A DNA stretch of 64,000 nt from Nocardioides zeae (GCF_030818655.1 NZ_JAUTAN010000001.1:4154001-4218000); one strand, 5' to 3'. Numbered from the stretch's first letter, positions 42,517 to 51,859 are shown. Notes: a model not told the origin generated them from the sequence alone. Made by a program: numbers and translations.

Positions 42517-42897
42517 ATGAGGCGGCGCCCCCACGAGAACGTGCTGACGGTGCTCGTCGACCCTGCCGTCCTGCACGACCTCGAGCTGGAGCTGGTCGGG
42601 CGCGACCTCTGGCTGTGGCCGGTGCGCACGGCGGGGGTCTACCGCGACGGGGCGCAGGCGGCGCGGGTGATCCGGCGGCGGATGGTCGAGGCCCGGCGCG
42701 GGGCCTGGGACGACGCCGCGCGGTGGGTCCCGGTCTGGATCGCGTTCGGCGACACCTGGCGGCGCGGCGTGGACCCGCTGCCGTGGGCGGCGCACGCGGA
42801 GCTGTACGACGCGCTGACGCCCTTCGCGCCCCACGTGCGGTACCGGAAGGGGCTCGCGGGCGTCCCGCGACTGCGCGTCGCGCGCGAAGCGGCCTGA
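42517..42897 (+). CDS. Hypothetical protein
   Basis: A 126-residue basic, Trp-rich protein starting MRRRPHENVLTVLVDPAVLH. Strands (DLELELVGRDLWLWPVRTAG) and an Arg-rich helix (AARVIRRRMVEARRGAWDDA) alternate. No known family. It lies 45 bp after the Nit1C glycosyltransferase and could be co-transcribed, but it is not a usual member of that cluster. Confidence 0.55.
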   Translation: MRRRPHENVLTVLVDPAVLHDLELELVGRDLWLWPVRTAGVYRDGAQAARVIRRRMVEARRGAWDDAARWVPVWIAFGDTWRRGVDPLPWAAHAELYDALTPFAPHVRYRKGLAGVPRLRVAREAA

Positions 42898-43060
42898 GGG
42901 GTCGGGCCCGGGCGGGGCGGCCGGGTGCGCGCCCCAGGCCCTCGCGAAATGTGCGGCTGGGACAGGTCCGACCGCACCGGAGGCGCACCAACGTCCCATT
43001 TCCGGGCCGGACGGGGCCGGAACCGGGCCGGGCCGGGGCCGGCCGCCACCTTGCCCCCGT

Positions 43061-43102
43061 GGTTAACGAACGCTAACCTCGCTGGTTAGCAACCGCTAAC
43101 CA
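43061..43102. promoter_or_regulatory. Twin palindromes, candidate TetR-type (BkaR-like) operator
   Basis: GGTTAACGAACGCTAACC (43061-43078) and TGGTTAGCAACCGCTAACCA (43083-43102) are two related palindromes with GGTTA/TAACC ends, centres about 23 bp apart, directly before the acyl-CoA dehydrogenase gene. The mycobacterial operon of the same gene content is repressed by the TetR protein BkaR. No TetR gene is in the window, so the repressor is unassigned. Confidence 0.6.
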
Positions 43103-43120
43103 CCGCAGGAGGCGCCGCCG

Positions 43121-44299
43121 ATGTTCGAGCTGTCACGGGAGCACGAGGAGTTCCGCCGCTCCGTGCGCGAGTTCGCGGAGGCGGAGATCGCCCCGCACGC
43201 CGCGCGGTGGGACCGCGAGCACCACTTCCCGACCGACGTCGTCCACAAGATGGGCGACCTGGGGCTGTTCGGGCTGACGGCGCCGGAGGAGTACGGCGGC
43301 GCCGGGCTCGAGGGCTCCGACGGCGGGTTCACCTCCCTGTGCCTCGCGATCGAGGAGCTCGGCCGCGTCGACCAGTCGATGGGCATCACGCTGCAGGCCG
43401 GGGTGGGCCTCGGCATCAACCCGGTCCTCACCTACGGCACCGCCGCGCAGAAGGAGCAGTGGCTGCCCGACCTCGTCGCCGGGCGCACCCTCGCGGGGTT
43501 CGGCCTCACGGAGCCGGGCGCCGGGTCCGATGCCGGGGCGACCGCCACGAAGGCCCGCCTCGACGGCGACGAGTGGGTGATCGACGGCGCCAAGCAGTTC
43601 ATCACCAACTCCGGCTCCGCCATCACGAGCCTCGTCAACATCACCGCCCGCACCGGCACGCGAGAGAACGGTCGTCCGGAGATCAGCACCCTCATGGTCC
43701 CGGCGGGCACGCCCGGCTTCACCGCGGAGAAGGCCTACGACAAGCTCGGCTGGCACGCCTCCGACACCCACCCGCTGAGCTTCGAGGACTGCCGCGTCCC
43801 GGCGGAGAACCTCCTCGGTGAGCGCGGTCGGGGCTACGCGCAGTTCCTCGCCACCCTCGACGACGGCCGGGTCGCGATCTCGGCCCTCAGCGTCGGCTGC
43901 ATGCAGGCCTGCCTCGACCTCTGCGTCGCCTACGCCGGCGAGCGCCAGACTTTCGGCGGTCCCATCGGGCGCAAGCAGGGCGTCGCCTTCCAGATCGCCG
44001 ACCTCGAGGTGATGCTGCAGGCGGGCCGGATGCTCACCTACCGGGCGGCCGCGATGAAGGACGCGGGCGCGCCGTACCAGCAGTTCAAGCACGCCGCCTC
44101 CATCGCCAAGCTGCAGACCACGGAGGCCGCGGTGACGGCGACGCGGATCGCGACGCAGGTGTTCGGCGGCTACGGGTTCATGGAGGAGTACCCGGTGGCG
44201 CGGTTCTACCGCGACGCCAAGGTGCTCGAGATCGGCGAGGGCACCTCCGAGGTGCAGCGCATGCTCATCGCCCGCGGCCTCGGTCTCCCGGTCGAGTGA
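43121..44299 (+). CDS. Acyl-CoA dehydrogenase (isovaleryl/short-branched type)
   Basis: A 392-residue FAD enzyme that makes an alpha-beta double bond in an acyl-CoA. AGGAGG lies 8 nt before ATG 43121. The signatures GFGLTEPGAGSDAGA (about 126-140), the FAD/substrate stretch QTFGGPIGRKQGVAFQIAD and the C-terminal QVFGGYGFMEEYPVARFYRDAK are clear; the catalytic Glu is in IGEGTSEVQRMLI. With MaoC, CitE and a biotin carboxylase downstream it matches the mycobacterial FadE19 operon of leucine/isovalerate breakdown. It starts that operon behind the twin palindromes. Confidence 0.93.
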   Translation: MFELSREHEEFRRSVREFAEAEIAPHAARWDREHHFPTDVVHKMGDLGLFGLTAPEEYGGAGLEGSDGGFTSLCLAIEELGRVDQSMGITLQAGVGLGINPVLTYGTAAQKEQWLPDLVAGRTLAGFGLTEPGAGSDAGATATKARLDGDEWVIDGAKQFITNSGSAITSLVNITARTGTRENGRPEISTLMVPAGTPGFTAEKAYDKLGWHASDTHPLSFEDCRVPAENLLGERGRGYAQFLATLDDGRVAISALSVGCMQACLDLCVAYAGERQTFGGPIGRKQGVAFQIADLEVMLQAGRMLTYRAAAMKDAGAPYQQFKHAASIAKLQTTEAAVTATRIATQVFGGYGFMEEYPVARFYRDAKVLEIGEGTSEVQRMLIARGLGLPVE

Positions 44300-44823
44300 G
44301 CGGCGGCGCCATGACCAGCGACACCGGCAGCACCAAGCGCATCACCCAGCGGGGCCTGTGGTTCGAGGAGTTCGAGGTCGGCACGACCTACGAGCACCGC
44401 CCCGGCCGCACCGTCACGGAGGCCGACAACGTCCTCTTCACGACGCTGACGATGAACACCCAGCCGCTCCACCTCGACGCCGCCGAGAGCGAGCAGACCG
44501 CGCCGTTCCACGAGCGCCTCGTGAACTCTATGTTCACGCTGTCGACGCTCGTCGGGCTCTCCGTCGCCCAGCTGACGCAGGGCACGATCGTCGCGAACCT
44601 CGGGTTCACCGACATCGCCTTCCCGGCGCCGGTGCGGCACGGGGACACGATCTACGCCGAGACGCTCGTCGTCGACAAGCGGCTCTCCTCGAGCCGACCG
44701 GGGGAGGGTGTCGTCACGCTCGCCCACACCGCGCGCAACCAGCGGGGCGAGGTCGTCGCCACGGCGACGCGGAAGACCCTCGTGCGGGTCCGGCCCGACG
44801 AGCCCCGGCAGGACCCGGCATGA
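44296..44823 (+). CDS. MaoC-family (R)-hydratase
   Basis: A 175-residue hot-dog fold protein with the MaoC dehydratase outline: RTVTEADNVLFTTLTMNTQP carries the catalytic Asp and Asn/Thr region, HLDAAESEQT the conserved His, and NLGFTDIAFPAPVRHGDTIYAETLVVDKRLSSSRPG the sheet end (quoted in parts: FPAPVRHGDTIYAE). It would add water to an enoyl-CoA in the branched-chain pathway. GTG 44296 overlaps the upstream stop; ATG 44311 is an equal alternative, as neither has a good ribosome site. The stop overlaps citE (ATGA). Confidence 0.88.
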   Translation: MSGGAMTSDTGSTKRITQRGLWFEEFEVGTTYEHRPGRTVTEADNVLFTTLTMNTQPLHLDAAESEQTAPFHERLVNSMFTLSTLVGLSVAQLTQGTIVANLGFTDIAFPAPVRHGDTIYAETLVVDKRLSSSRPGEGVVTLAHTARNQRGEVVATATRKTLVRVRPDEPRQDPA

Positions 44824-45705
44824 GCGCCTGGCTCCCCGGCCCCGGCTGGCTGTTCTGCCCGGCCGACCGGCCGGAGCGCTACGTGAAGGCCCTCGACCGC
44901 GCCGACGTCGTCATCCTCGACCTCGAGGACGCCGTCGCCCGGCCCGCCAAGGCCGCGGCCCGCGACGCGGTCCGGCGGCTCTCCGAGACCGGCGGCCTCG
45001 ACCTCGACCGCACCGTCGTGCGGGTCAACGCGGCCGACGACGCCGCGGAGCACGCCCACGACGTGGCCCTGCTCGCCGCCGCCGGCGTACGCCGCGTGAT
45101 GCTCGCCAAGGCCGAGGAGCCGGCCGCGGTCGCGGCACTGGCGGCCGGGGGAGCGCACGAGGTGCTGCCCCTGCTGGAGACGCCGCGCGGCATCGAGAAC
45201 GCCGGTCCGATCGCGGCCACGGACGGCGTCGTGGCCGTCATGTGGGGCGCCGACGACCTCGTCGCGGCGATGGGCGGGACGGGCAGCAGGCGCGCCGACG
45301 GCAGCTACCGCGACGTGGCCCGCTACGCCCGGGAGCGCACGCTGGTCGCGGCCAAGGCGCACGGTCGCCTCGCGCTCGACGCCGTGCACATGGACATCGC
45401 CGACACCGACGGTCTCGCTGCCGCGGCCGAGGACGCCGCCGCCGTGGGCTTCGACGCCACCGTCGCGATCCACCCCAGCCAGGTGGCCGTCATCCGGGCG
45501 GCGTACGCGCCGAGCCCCGAGCGGCTCGCGTGGGCGGGAGGGACTGCTCGCGGCGTACCCCGACGGCCTGTCCGGCGCCGGCGGCGTCGGCACCCACGAG
45601 GGCCGGATGGTCGACGGCCCGATCTTCGCCCAGGCGCGCACCGTGCTGCGTCGGGCGGCAGCGACCACCCAGCCGAGGGACCAGCAGAGAGGTGACCACG
45701 CATGA
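44820..45705 (+). pseudogene. CitE-family lyase gene with a one-base frameshift
   Basis: The first ~237 residues are a normal HpcH/HpaI-CitE lyase: FCPADRPERYVKALDRADVV, LDLEDAVARP, VRVNA, LPLLETPRGIENAG and IHPSQVAVI. After WAGG at about 45540 the frame becomes Arg/Pro text. Removing one G from GCGGGAGGG (45534-45542) restores WAEGLLAAYPDGLSG ... THEGRMVDGPIFAQARTVLRRA and a stop whose TGA forms the ATGA overlap with accD at 45702, exactly as between the other genes of the operon. The enzyme would cleave or hydrolyse a short beta-hydroxyacyl- or malyl-type CoA ester. Either the gene is broken or the base is a sequence error; the conserved overlap favours a recent event or an error. Confidence 0.8.
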
Positions 45706-47302
45706 GCCTCCGGGAGGTGACCGCGGACCTGCGGTCGCGGATGGCGGCCCTGACCGCCGGCCGGGCGGGCGGCGGCGAGGCCGCGCGCCGCAAGCACACC
45801 GACCGCGGGAAGCTGCTGGTGCGTGACCGCGTCGACCGGCTCCTCGACCCCGGCAGCCCCTTCCTGGAGCTGGCGCCGCTGGCCGCGACGGGCATGTACG
45901 GCGCGCCCGACGCCGCCCCCGACGCCCCGGACGCGGTGCCCTCGGCCGGTGTCGTCGCCGGCGTCGGCCTCGTGCACGGTCGCCCCGTCATGGTCGTCGC
46001 GAACGACGCGACGGTGAAGGGCGGCACCTACTACCCGATGACGGTCAAGAAGCACCTGCGGGCACAGACCGTCGCCGCCGAGCACCACCTGCCGTGCATC
46101 TACCTCGTCGACTCGGGCGGCGCGTTCCTGCCGATGCAGGACGAGGTCTTCCCCGACCGCGAGCACTTCGGGCGGATCTTCTTCAACCAGGCGCAGATGT
46201 CCGCGCGCGGCATCCCGCAGCTCGCCGCCGTCATGGGCTCCTGCACCGCGGGCGGTGCCTACGTGCCGGCGATGAGCGACGAGACCGTCATCGTGCGCGA
46301 GCAGGGCACGATCTTCCTCGGCGGGCCGCCCCTCGTGAAGGCCGCGACCGGTGAGGTCGTCACCGCGGAGGAGCTCGGCGGCGGCGACGTCCACGCCCGC
46401 ACCTCGGGCGTCGTCGACCACCTCGCCGACGACGACGACCACGCGCTCGCCATCCTGCGCTCCATCGTCGCCACGCTCCCGGCACCGCCCGCGCTGCCCC
46501 CGGCCGCGGAGGAGCCCGAGCCCCCGGCGTACCCCCTCTCGACTCCGTCTACGACGTCGTCCCCTCCGACACCCGGCAGCCCTACGACGTGCGCGAGGTC
46601 ATCCGCCGCGTCGTCGACGGGTCGCGGTTCCACGAGTTCAAGCAGCTGTACGGCGAGACGCTCGTCTGCGGCTTCGCGCGGGTCGAGGGGCACGAGGTCG
46701 GGATCGTCGCCAACAACGGCATCCTCTTCAGCTCGTCGGCGCTCAAGGGCGCCCACTTCGTCGAGCTCTGCAACGCCCGGAAGATCCCGTTGCTGTTCCT
46801 CCAGAACATCACCGGGTTCATGGTCGGGCGGGAGTACGAGAACGGGGGCATCGCCCGCGACGGCGCCAAGCTGGTGACCGCCGTGGCCAGCAGCGTCGTG
46901 CCGAAGCTGACGGTCGTCATCGGCGGCTCCCACGGCGCGGGCAACTACGGCATGTGCGGCCGGGCCTACGACCCGCGGTTCCTGTGGATGTGGCCCAACG
47001 CGCGCATCTCCGTGATGGGGGGCGAGCAGGCCGCCAGCGTGCTCGCGACGGTCCGTCGCGACGGCATCGAGGCGCGCGGCGGCGCGTGGAGCGCCGAGGA
47101 CGAGGAGGCGTTCAAGGCGCCGGTGCGGGAGCAGTACGAGTCGCAGGGCTCGGCCTACTACTCCACCGCGCGGCTCTGGGACGACGGCGTCATCGACCCG
47201 GCCGACACCCGCCGCGTCGTCGGGATGGCCCTCGCGCTCGCCGCGCAGGGTGCCGCCGTCGAGCCGATCCCCCAGCCCTCCTACGGCGTCTTCCGCATGT
47301 GA
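45702..47302 (+). pseudogene. Acyl-CoA carboxylase beta subunit (AccD1/MccB-like) gene with a frameshift
   Basis: The carboxyltransferase is encoded in two frames. Bases 45702-46538 give the N-terminal half ([70 protein letters not shown]). From 46541 the -1 frame carries on as [20 protein letters not shown], then [40 protein letters not shown] and [17 protein letters not shown]. One missing base near 46539 (CCCTCTCGAC) explains it. Intact, it would be ~534 residues and pair with the biotin carboxylase at 47334 to carboxylate methylcrotonyl-CoA. All active-site blocks are intact on both sides of the break. Confidence 0.85.
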
Positions 47303-47333
47303 ACTCACCCCGACGCGCTCACCTGGAGAACCC

Positions 47334-49217
47334 ATGAAGATCAGATCAGTGCTCGTCGCCAACCGCGGCGAGATCGCGCTGCGCGTCTTCCGCACCTGCC
47401 GCGACCTCGGCCTCCGGACCGTCGCCGTGGTCGCGCCGGCCGATGTCAGCGCCCCCCACGCCCGGGCCGCGGACGTCGTCGTGCCCGTGCCGGGCTACCT
47501 CGACGGCGACGCGATCGTCGCCGCCGCCCGTGCGGCCGGGGCGGACGCGATCCACCCCGGCTACGGCTTCCTGTCGGAGAACGCCGGCTTCGCCCGCGCC
47601 GTCGAGGACGCCGGCATCACCTGGATCGGTCCCTCGCCCGCGGTCATCGACCTCATGGGCCGCAAGGACCGGGCCCGCACGGCGGCGGTGGAGGCGGGGG
47701 TGCCGGTCGTGCCGTCGTACCCCCTCGACGCCGACCCCGCGACCCTCGACTACCCCGTGCTCGTCAAGGCCGCCGCGGGCGGCGGCGGCAAGGGCATGCG
47801 CGTGGTGCGCGCGGCCGCGGAGCTGCCCGACGCCCTCGGCGCGGCGCGGCGCGAGGCGGTCGCCGCGTTCGGGGACGACACGCTGCTGGTGGAGAAGTAC
47901 GTCGAGCGCGGCCGCCACGTCGAGGTGCAGGTGCTCGGCGACCACCACGGCGCGGTGGTGCACCTCGGCGACCGTGACTGCTCCGCGCAGCGGCGCCACC
48001 AGAAGGTGCTCGAGGAGGCCCCCGCGCCGGCGCGCTCCGCCGACGAGGCCGCGCGTGCCGCGCAGCGCTGCGACGACGCCGTGCGCCTGGCCGCGGCGGT
48101 CGGCTACGCCGGGGCCGGGACGGTCGAGTTCCTGCTCGACGTCGACTCCGGCCAGCACTACTTCCTCGAGATGAACACCCGCCTCCAGGTCGAGCACCCG
48201 GTGAGCGAGCTCGTCATGGGCACCGACCTCGTGCGGCTCCAGCTGCAGGTCGCCGGCCGCACGGGCGAGCCGCTCCGCCAGGAGGACCTGGTGGCGCGCG
48301 GCCACGCCATCGAGGCGCGCGTCTACGCCGAGGACGCCTGGGGCGGCTTCCTGCCGCAGGCGGGCACGGCGTCGTACGTCGCGTGGCCGGCCCCGCGCGA
48401 CGGCGGCGGCCCGGCGGGCGGCGTCGTCGTGCGCACCGACCACGCGCTGGAGTCGGGCCAGGTCGTCTCGACGTCCTACGACCCGATGCTCGGCAAGGTG
48501 ATCGTGCACGCCCCCACCCGCGAGGCCGCCCGCGCGGCGCTCGTGCGGGCGCTCGACGAGACGGTCGTGCTGGGCGTCACCACCAACACCGGGTTCCTGC
48601 GGGCGCTCGTGGCGAGCGACGCGTTCCGCGACGTGGGGCTACCCGGGGGGCTCGACACCTCGTGGCTCGACCGCGCCGACATCGGCGGCGCCGACCTGCC
48701 CGCCCCGGACGAGGCGGCGGCCCGCGCGGTCGTGCTCGACCGCCTGGCCGCGGAGGACCGTGCCCGCACGCGCGGCCCGTTCGCGCTCGACGGGTGGCGG
48801 TCGGCGGCCGAGCCCGCGCCGTACGTGGTGCCGTGGCTGGAGGCGCCCTCCGGAGCGGACGCCCCGGGGACATCGGGGACGCGCGTGGCCGCGCTGCGGC
48901 GCACCGCCCACGCGGTCGAGGCCGTCGTCGACGGGCAGCAGTGGCGCTTCGCGGAGCCCGACCCGTTCACGGCGTCGGCGGCTGCGGCCGGGGACGGCGC
49001 GCTCGTCGCGCCCATGCCGGGCACGGTCACCGGCGTCGCCGTGCAGGTGGGCGACACGGTCACCGAGGGGACGGTGGTCGTCACGATGGAGGCGATGAAG
49101 ATGGAGCTCGCGCTGCGGGCGCCGTTCGACGGCACCGTCACGTCGCTCGCGGTCGCCGTCGGCGATCCGGTCGCGCTGGGTGCCCTGCTCGCCGAGGTGG
49201 AGGCGAGCGCGTCGTGA
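47334..49217 (+). CDS. Biotin-dependent acyl-CoA carboxylase alpha subunit (AccA1/MccA-like)
   Basis: A 627-residue fusion of biotin carboxylase and biotin carrier. VLVANRGEIALRVFRTCRDL opens the N-terminal domain; ATP-grasp motifs are KAAAGGGGKGMRVV and EMNTRLQVEHPVSELV; the biotin lysine is in VTMEAMKMELALRAP near residue 587. It carboxylates biotin with ATP and bicarbonate and passes the group to the beta subunit (here frameshifted at 45702). With acyl-CoA dehydrogenase, MaoC and CitE this fits methylcrotonyl-CoA carboxylase of leucine degradation. TGGAG lies 5-9 nt before the ATG. Confidence 0.93.
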   Translation: MKIRSVLVANRGEIALRVFRTCRDLGLRTVAVVAPADVSAPHARAADVVVPVPGYLDGDAIVAAARAAGADAIHPGYGFLSENAGFARAVEDAGITWIGPSPAVIDLMGRKDRARTAAVEAGVPVVPSYPLDADPATLDYPVLVKAAAGGGGKGMRVVRAAAELPDALGAARREAVAAFGDDTLLVEKYVERGRHVEVQVLGDHHGAVVHLGDRDCSAQRRHQKVLEEAPAPARSADEAARAAQRCDDAVRLAAAVGYAGAGTVEFLLDVDSGQHYFLEMNTRLQVEHPVSELVMGTDLVRLQLQVAGRTGEPLRQEDLVARGHAIEARVYAEDAWGGFLPQAGTASYVAWPAPRDGGGPAGGVVVRTDHALESGQVVSTSYDPMLGKVIVHAPTREAARAALVRALDETVVLGVTTNTGFLRALVASDAFRDVGLPGGLDTSWLDRADIGGADLPAPDEAAARAVVLDRLAAEDRARTRGPFALDGWRSAAEPAPYVVPWLEAPSGADAPGTSGTRVAALRRTAHAVEAVVDGQQWRFAEPDPFTASAAAAGDGALVAPMPGTVTGVAVQVGDTVTEGTVVVTMEAMKMELALRAPFDGTVTSLAVAVGDPVALGALLAEVEASAS

Positions 49218-50005
49218 GCGCGGCCTACTTCCGACGGACGGGCGAGCGGACCTACCGCGCCACCGAGCACACCGGCGGTGCCTGGGACCAGGCCACGCAG
49301 CACGTCGCGCCCGCGCTCGGGTTGCTCGTGCACGCCGTCGAGCAGGACCGGGACGCCCGGCGGTCCGACGGCCTGCGGATCGGGCGCGCGTCGTTCGACA
49401 TCCTCGGCACGATGCCGCTCGCCGAGGTCGAGGTGACGGTGCGGGTGCTGCGGCCCGGGCGCACCATCGAGCTGGTCGAGGCGACGCTGGCCCACGAGGG
49501 CCGCGCAGCGGTGGTGCTGCGGGCCTGGCTGCTCGACCCGCGCCCGACCGCGGACGTCGCCGGCACGGGGCTGACCCCGCTGCCGCCGCCGGCGGCGATG
49601 GAGCCGTGGGACCCGACCACCGTGTGGGCGGGCGGGTTCATCGCGTCGGTGGAGGTGCGGCGCGCGGCGGTGGCCCCCGGTCGGGGGGCCTTCTGGGTGC
49701 GGACGCCCCTCGACCTCGTCGACGACGGGACCGTCTCGCCGGTGGCCCGCGCGGCCGGGCTCTGGGACATCAGCAACGGCATGGTCGCGCGGGCCGAGCC
49801 GGGCGCGGTGGTGTTCCCCAACGTGGATCTCACGGCGCACCTGGTGCGGGAGCCGGTGCTCGAGGACGGCTGGGTCGGGTTCGACACGACGCAGACCTAC
49901 GGCCCCGACGGCCTCGGCCTGACCAGCAGCGTGCTGCACGACGCCGCGGGCCCGCTGGGCACGAGCGCGCAGGTGCTGACGGTGCGGCCGGTGGCACCCT
50001 CGTAG
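49214..50005 (+). CDS. Acyl-CoA thioesterase-family (double hot-dog) protein
   Basis: A 263-residue protein from GTG 49214 (GTGA overlap with accA1). It consists of two hot-dog-like halves; YFRRTGERTYRATEHTGGAW opens the first, and the second has WDISNGMVARAEPGAVVFPN and ENGWVGFDTTQTYGPDGLGL-like blocks (ending GLTSSVLHD). This is the outline of the TesB/acyl-CoA thioesterase-like family in actinobacteria. It would release CoA from acyl intermediates of the operon. Catalytic residues are not certain. Confidence 0.8.
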   Translation: MSAAYFRRTGERTYRATEHTGGAWDQATQHVAPALGLLVHAVEQDRDARRSDGLRIGRASFDILGTMPLAEVEVTVRVLRPGRTIELVEATLAHEGRAAVVLRAWLLDPRPTADVAGTGLTPLPPPAAMEPWDPTTVWAGGFIASVEVRRAAVAPGRGAFWVRTPLDLVDDGTVSPVARAAGLWDISNGMVARAEPGAVVFPNVDLTAHLVREPVLEDGWVGFDTTQTYGPDGLGLTSSVLHDAAGPLGTSAQVLTVRPVAPS

Positions 50006-50014
50006 GCTGCACGG

Positions 50015-50698
50015 GTGCGCCTCCTCCTGCTCCGCCACGGCCAGACGCCCGCCAACGTCGCCGGCCAGCTCGACACCGCGGCGCCCGGCCTGCCGCTGAC
50101 CGATCTCGGTCGACGCCAGGCGGCGGCGCTCGTGCCGGCGCTGGCGGACGAGCCCATCGTGGGGGTCTACGCCTCGGACCGCACGCGGGCCCAGGAGACC
50201 GCGGCGCCGCTCGCCGCGGACCGCGGTCTCGAGGTCGTGGTGCTCCCCGGGCTCGGCGAGGTCGCCGCGGGCGACCACGAGATGGGCAGCGGGCGTGAGG
50301 CGATCAAGGCATACCTCACCTGCGTCGGCGGCTGGATGCGCGGCGACCTGTCCGGCGGCATGCCCGGCGGGGAGGACGGCGCGGCGTTCCACGCCCGCTT
50401 CGACGGCGCGGTCCGCGCGATCGTGGCGCGCCACCGGCCGGACGACACCGTGCTCGCGATCTCCCACGGCGCCGCGCTCCGCGCCTGGATCGCGACGCTC
50501 CTGGGCGGCATCGACGACGACCACCCCCTCGTCGCCGGCATCCAGAACACCGGCGGCGCCTGGCTCGAGGGCGACGGCGACCGCTGGGAGCTCGTGCGCT
50601 GGTCGGAGGACCCCGTCGGCGGCGAGCACCTCGAGGACCACACCGCCCACGACGTCACCGGCGAGCGCGCCGAGGAGGCCGTGCGCGAGGCGGACTGA
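50015..50698 (+). CDS. Histidine phosphatase-family protein (phosphoglycerate mutase-like)
   Basis: A 227-residue protein from GTG 50015. The catalytic RHG is in LLLLRHGQTPANVAGQLDT (about residues 3-21) and the second active-site His in VLAISHGAALRAW. Family members remove phosphate from sugars, nucleotides or proteins. The last ~40 residues are an acidic tail. It lies 9 bp after the thioesterase gene and may be the last gene of the acyl-CoA operon by read-through, though its function does not point there. Confidence 0.88.
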   Translation: MRLLLLRHGQTPANVAGQLDTAAPGLPLTDLGRRQAAALVPALADEPIVGVYASDRTRAQETAAPLAADRGLEVVVLPGLGEVAAGDHEMGSGREAIKAYLTCVGGWMRGDLSGGMPGGEDGAAFHARFDGAVRAIVARHRPDDTVLAISHGAALRAWIATLLGGIDDDHPLVAGIQNTGGAWLEGDGDRWELVRWSEDPVGGEHLEDHTAHDVTGERAEEAVREAD

Positions 50699-50715
50699 GC
50701 CCCTCCCCGATCCGG

Positions 50716-50835
50716 GACGTCATGCGGTGCGGTGCCCCGGGCGACCGTTGCGCATGACGTCCTGGAGCCCGGGGGCCGGACCCCTCGCGGACGTCATGCG
50801 GCGCGGTGCCCCCGACCGCCGGGGTGCATGACGTC
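50716..50835. repeat. Intergenic palindromic repeat element, copy 2 (two 46-bp units)
   Basis: Two units bounded by GACGTCATGC and GCATGACGTC, at 50716-50761 and 50790-50835, each 46 bp and 28 bp apart, with GGACCCCTCG in the spacer as in copy 1 (33761-33879). It lies between the convergent histidine phosphatase and LacI genes, where it may also stop transcription. Confidence 0.85.
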
Positions 50836-50857
50836 CGGGCGGGGGAGCGGGAGAGGC

Positions 50858-51859
50858 TCAGGCGACCGTCGAGCGCCGTACGACGAGCTCCGGCGACAGC
50901 ACGATGTGCTCGACCTTGGCGTGCGGGTCCTCGATGACCTCGAGCAGGCGCCCGGTGGCGGCGGCGCCCATCTCGACGGCGGGCTGCCGCACCGAGGTGA
51001 GCGGGATGGCGGCCGCGGCGGCGAACTCGTTGTCGTCGTAGCCGACGATGGCGATGTCGTCCGGCACCCGCACGCCGGCCAGCGTCAACGTCTGCAGCAC
51101 GCCGAGCGCGATGAGGTCGTTGGCCGCGAAGATCGCGTCGGGCCGCCGGGCCGCGGGCAGGTCGAGCAGCGCCGCCGCGCCGACGCGGCCCGCCTCCACG
51201 TCGAGGGTGGGGGAGTCGACGTGCCAGACCGCGCCGCTGCCGTGCTGCTCGACGACCCGGCGTGCCGCCCCGAGACGGTGCTTGATCTGCGTGAGCCGCT
51301 CGGGCCCGCCGAGGAAGGCGATGCGGCGTCGTCCCACGTCGAGCAGGTGCTGGGTGGCGAGGGTGCCGCCGAGCGTGTCGTCGACGGACACCGACGAGAA
51401 CTCGCGGGCGCCGGTCTTGCGGTCGACGACGACGATCGCCGTACCGCGGTCGCGGAGGCGACGCAGCCGGTCCAGCACCTGGCCGGCCGGGGTCACGAGC
51501 ACGCCGGAGAGGCGCTGCTCGGCGAAGAGGTCGAGATAGGCCTTCTCGCGCTCGTGGTCCTGGCCGCTGTGGGCCATGACGAGCGGCCGACCGACGCCGG
51601 CGAGCCGTTCCTCGACGCCGCGGGCGACGGCGGTGAAGAACGGGTTGGCGATGTCGAGCACGACCATCCCGATGGAGTCGTTGGTGCCCCGACGGAGCTG
51701 GCGGGCGGCGATGTTGGGCACGAAACCGAGCTCGGCGATGGCCTGCTGCACCCGCTCGCGCGTCGCGGGTGAGACCTTCTCGGGGTGGTTGAGCGCGTTG
51801 GACACGGTCCCCGAGGAGACGCCGGCGAGCCGCGCCACGTCCCGCACCTGCGCCTGCAT
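50858..51859 (-). CDS. LacI-family repressor of the rhamnose genes
   Basis: A 333-residue LacI-type regulator. The N-terminal helix-turn-helix VRDVARLAGVSSGTVSNALN (about residues 5-24) and the hinge helix VPNIAARQLRRG are followed by a periplasmic-binding-like effector domain (NPFFTAVARGVEERL, VVDRKTG, IVGYDDNEF, SVRQPAVEMG). It is divergent from the rhamnose ABC operon; AT-rich palindromes fitting LacI operators occur at 51962-51982 and 56923-56943, so it probably represses both units and is released by rhamnose or a rhamnose derivative. A weaker half-site (around 51892-51909) near its own start suggests autoregulation. Confidence 0.9.
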   Translation of the reverse strand: MQAQVRDVARLAGVSSGTVSNALNHPEKVSPATRERVQQAIAELGFVPNIAARQLRRGTNDSIGMVVLDIANPFFTAVARGVEERLAGVGRPLVMAHSGQDHEREKAYLDLFAEQRLSGVLVTPAGQVLDRLRRLRDRGTAIVVVDRKTGAREFSSVSVDDTLGGTLATQHLLDVGRRRIAFLGGPERLTQIKHRLGAARRVVEQHGSGAVWHVDSPTLDVEAGRVGAAALLDLPAARRPDAIFAANDLIALGVLQTLTLAGVRVPDDIAIVGYDDNEFAAAAAIPLTSVRQPAVEMGAAATGRLLEVIEDPHAKVEHIVLSPELVVRRSTVA

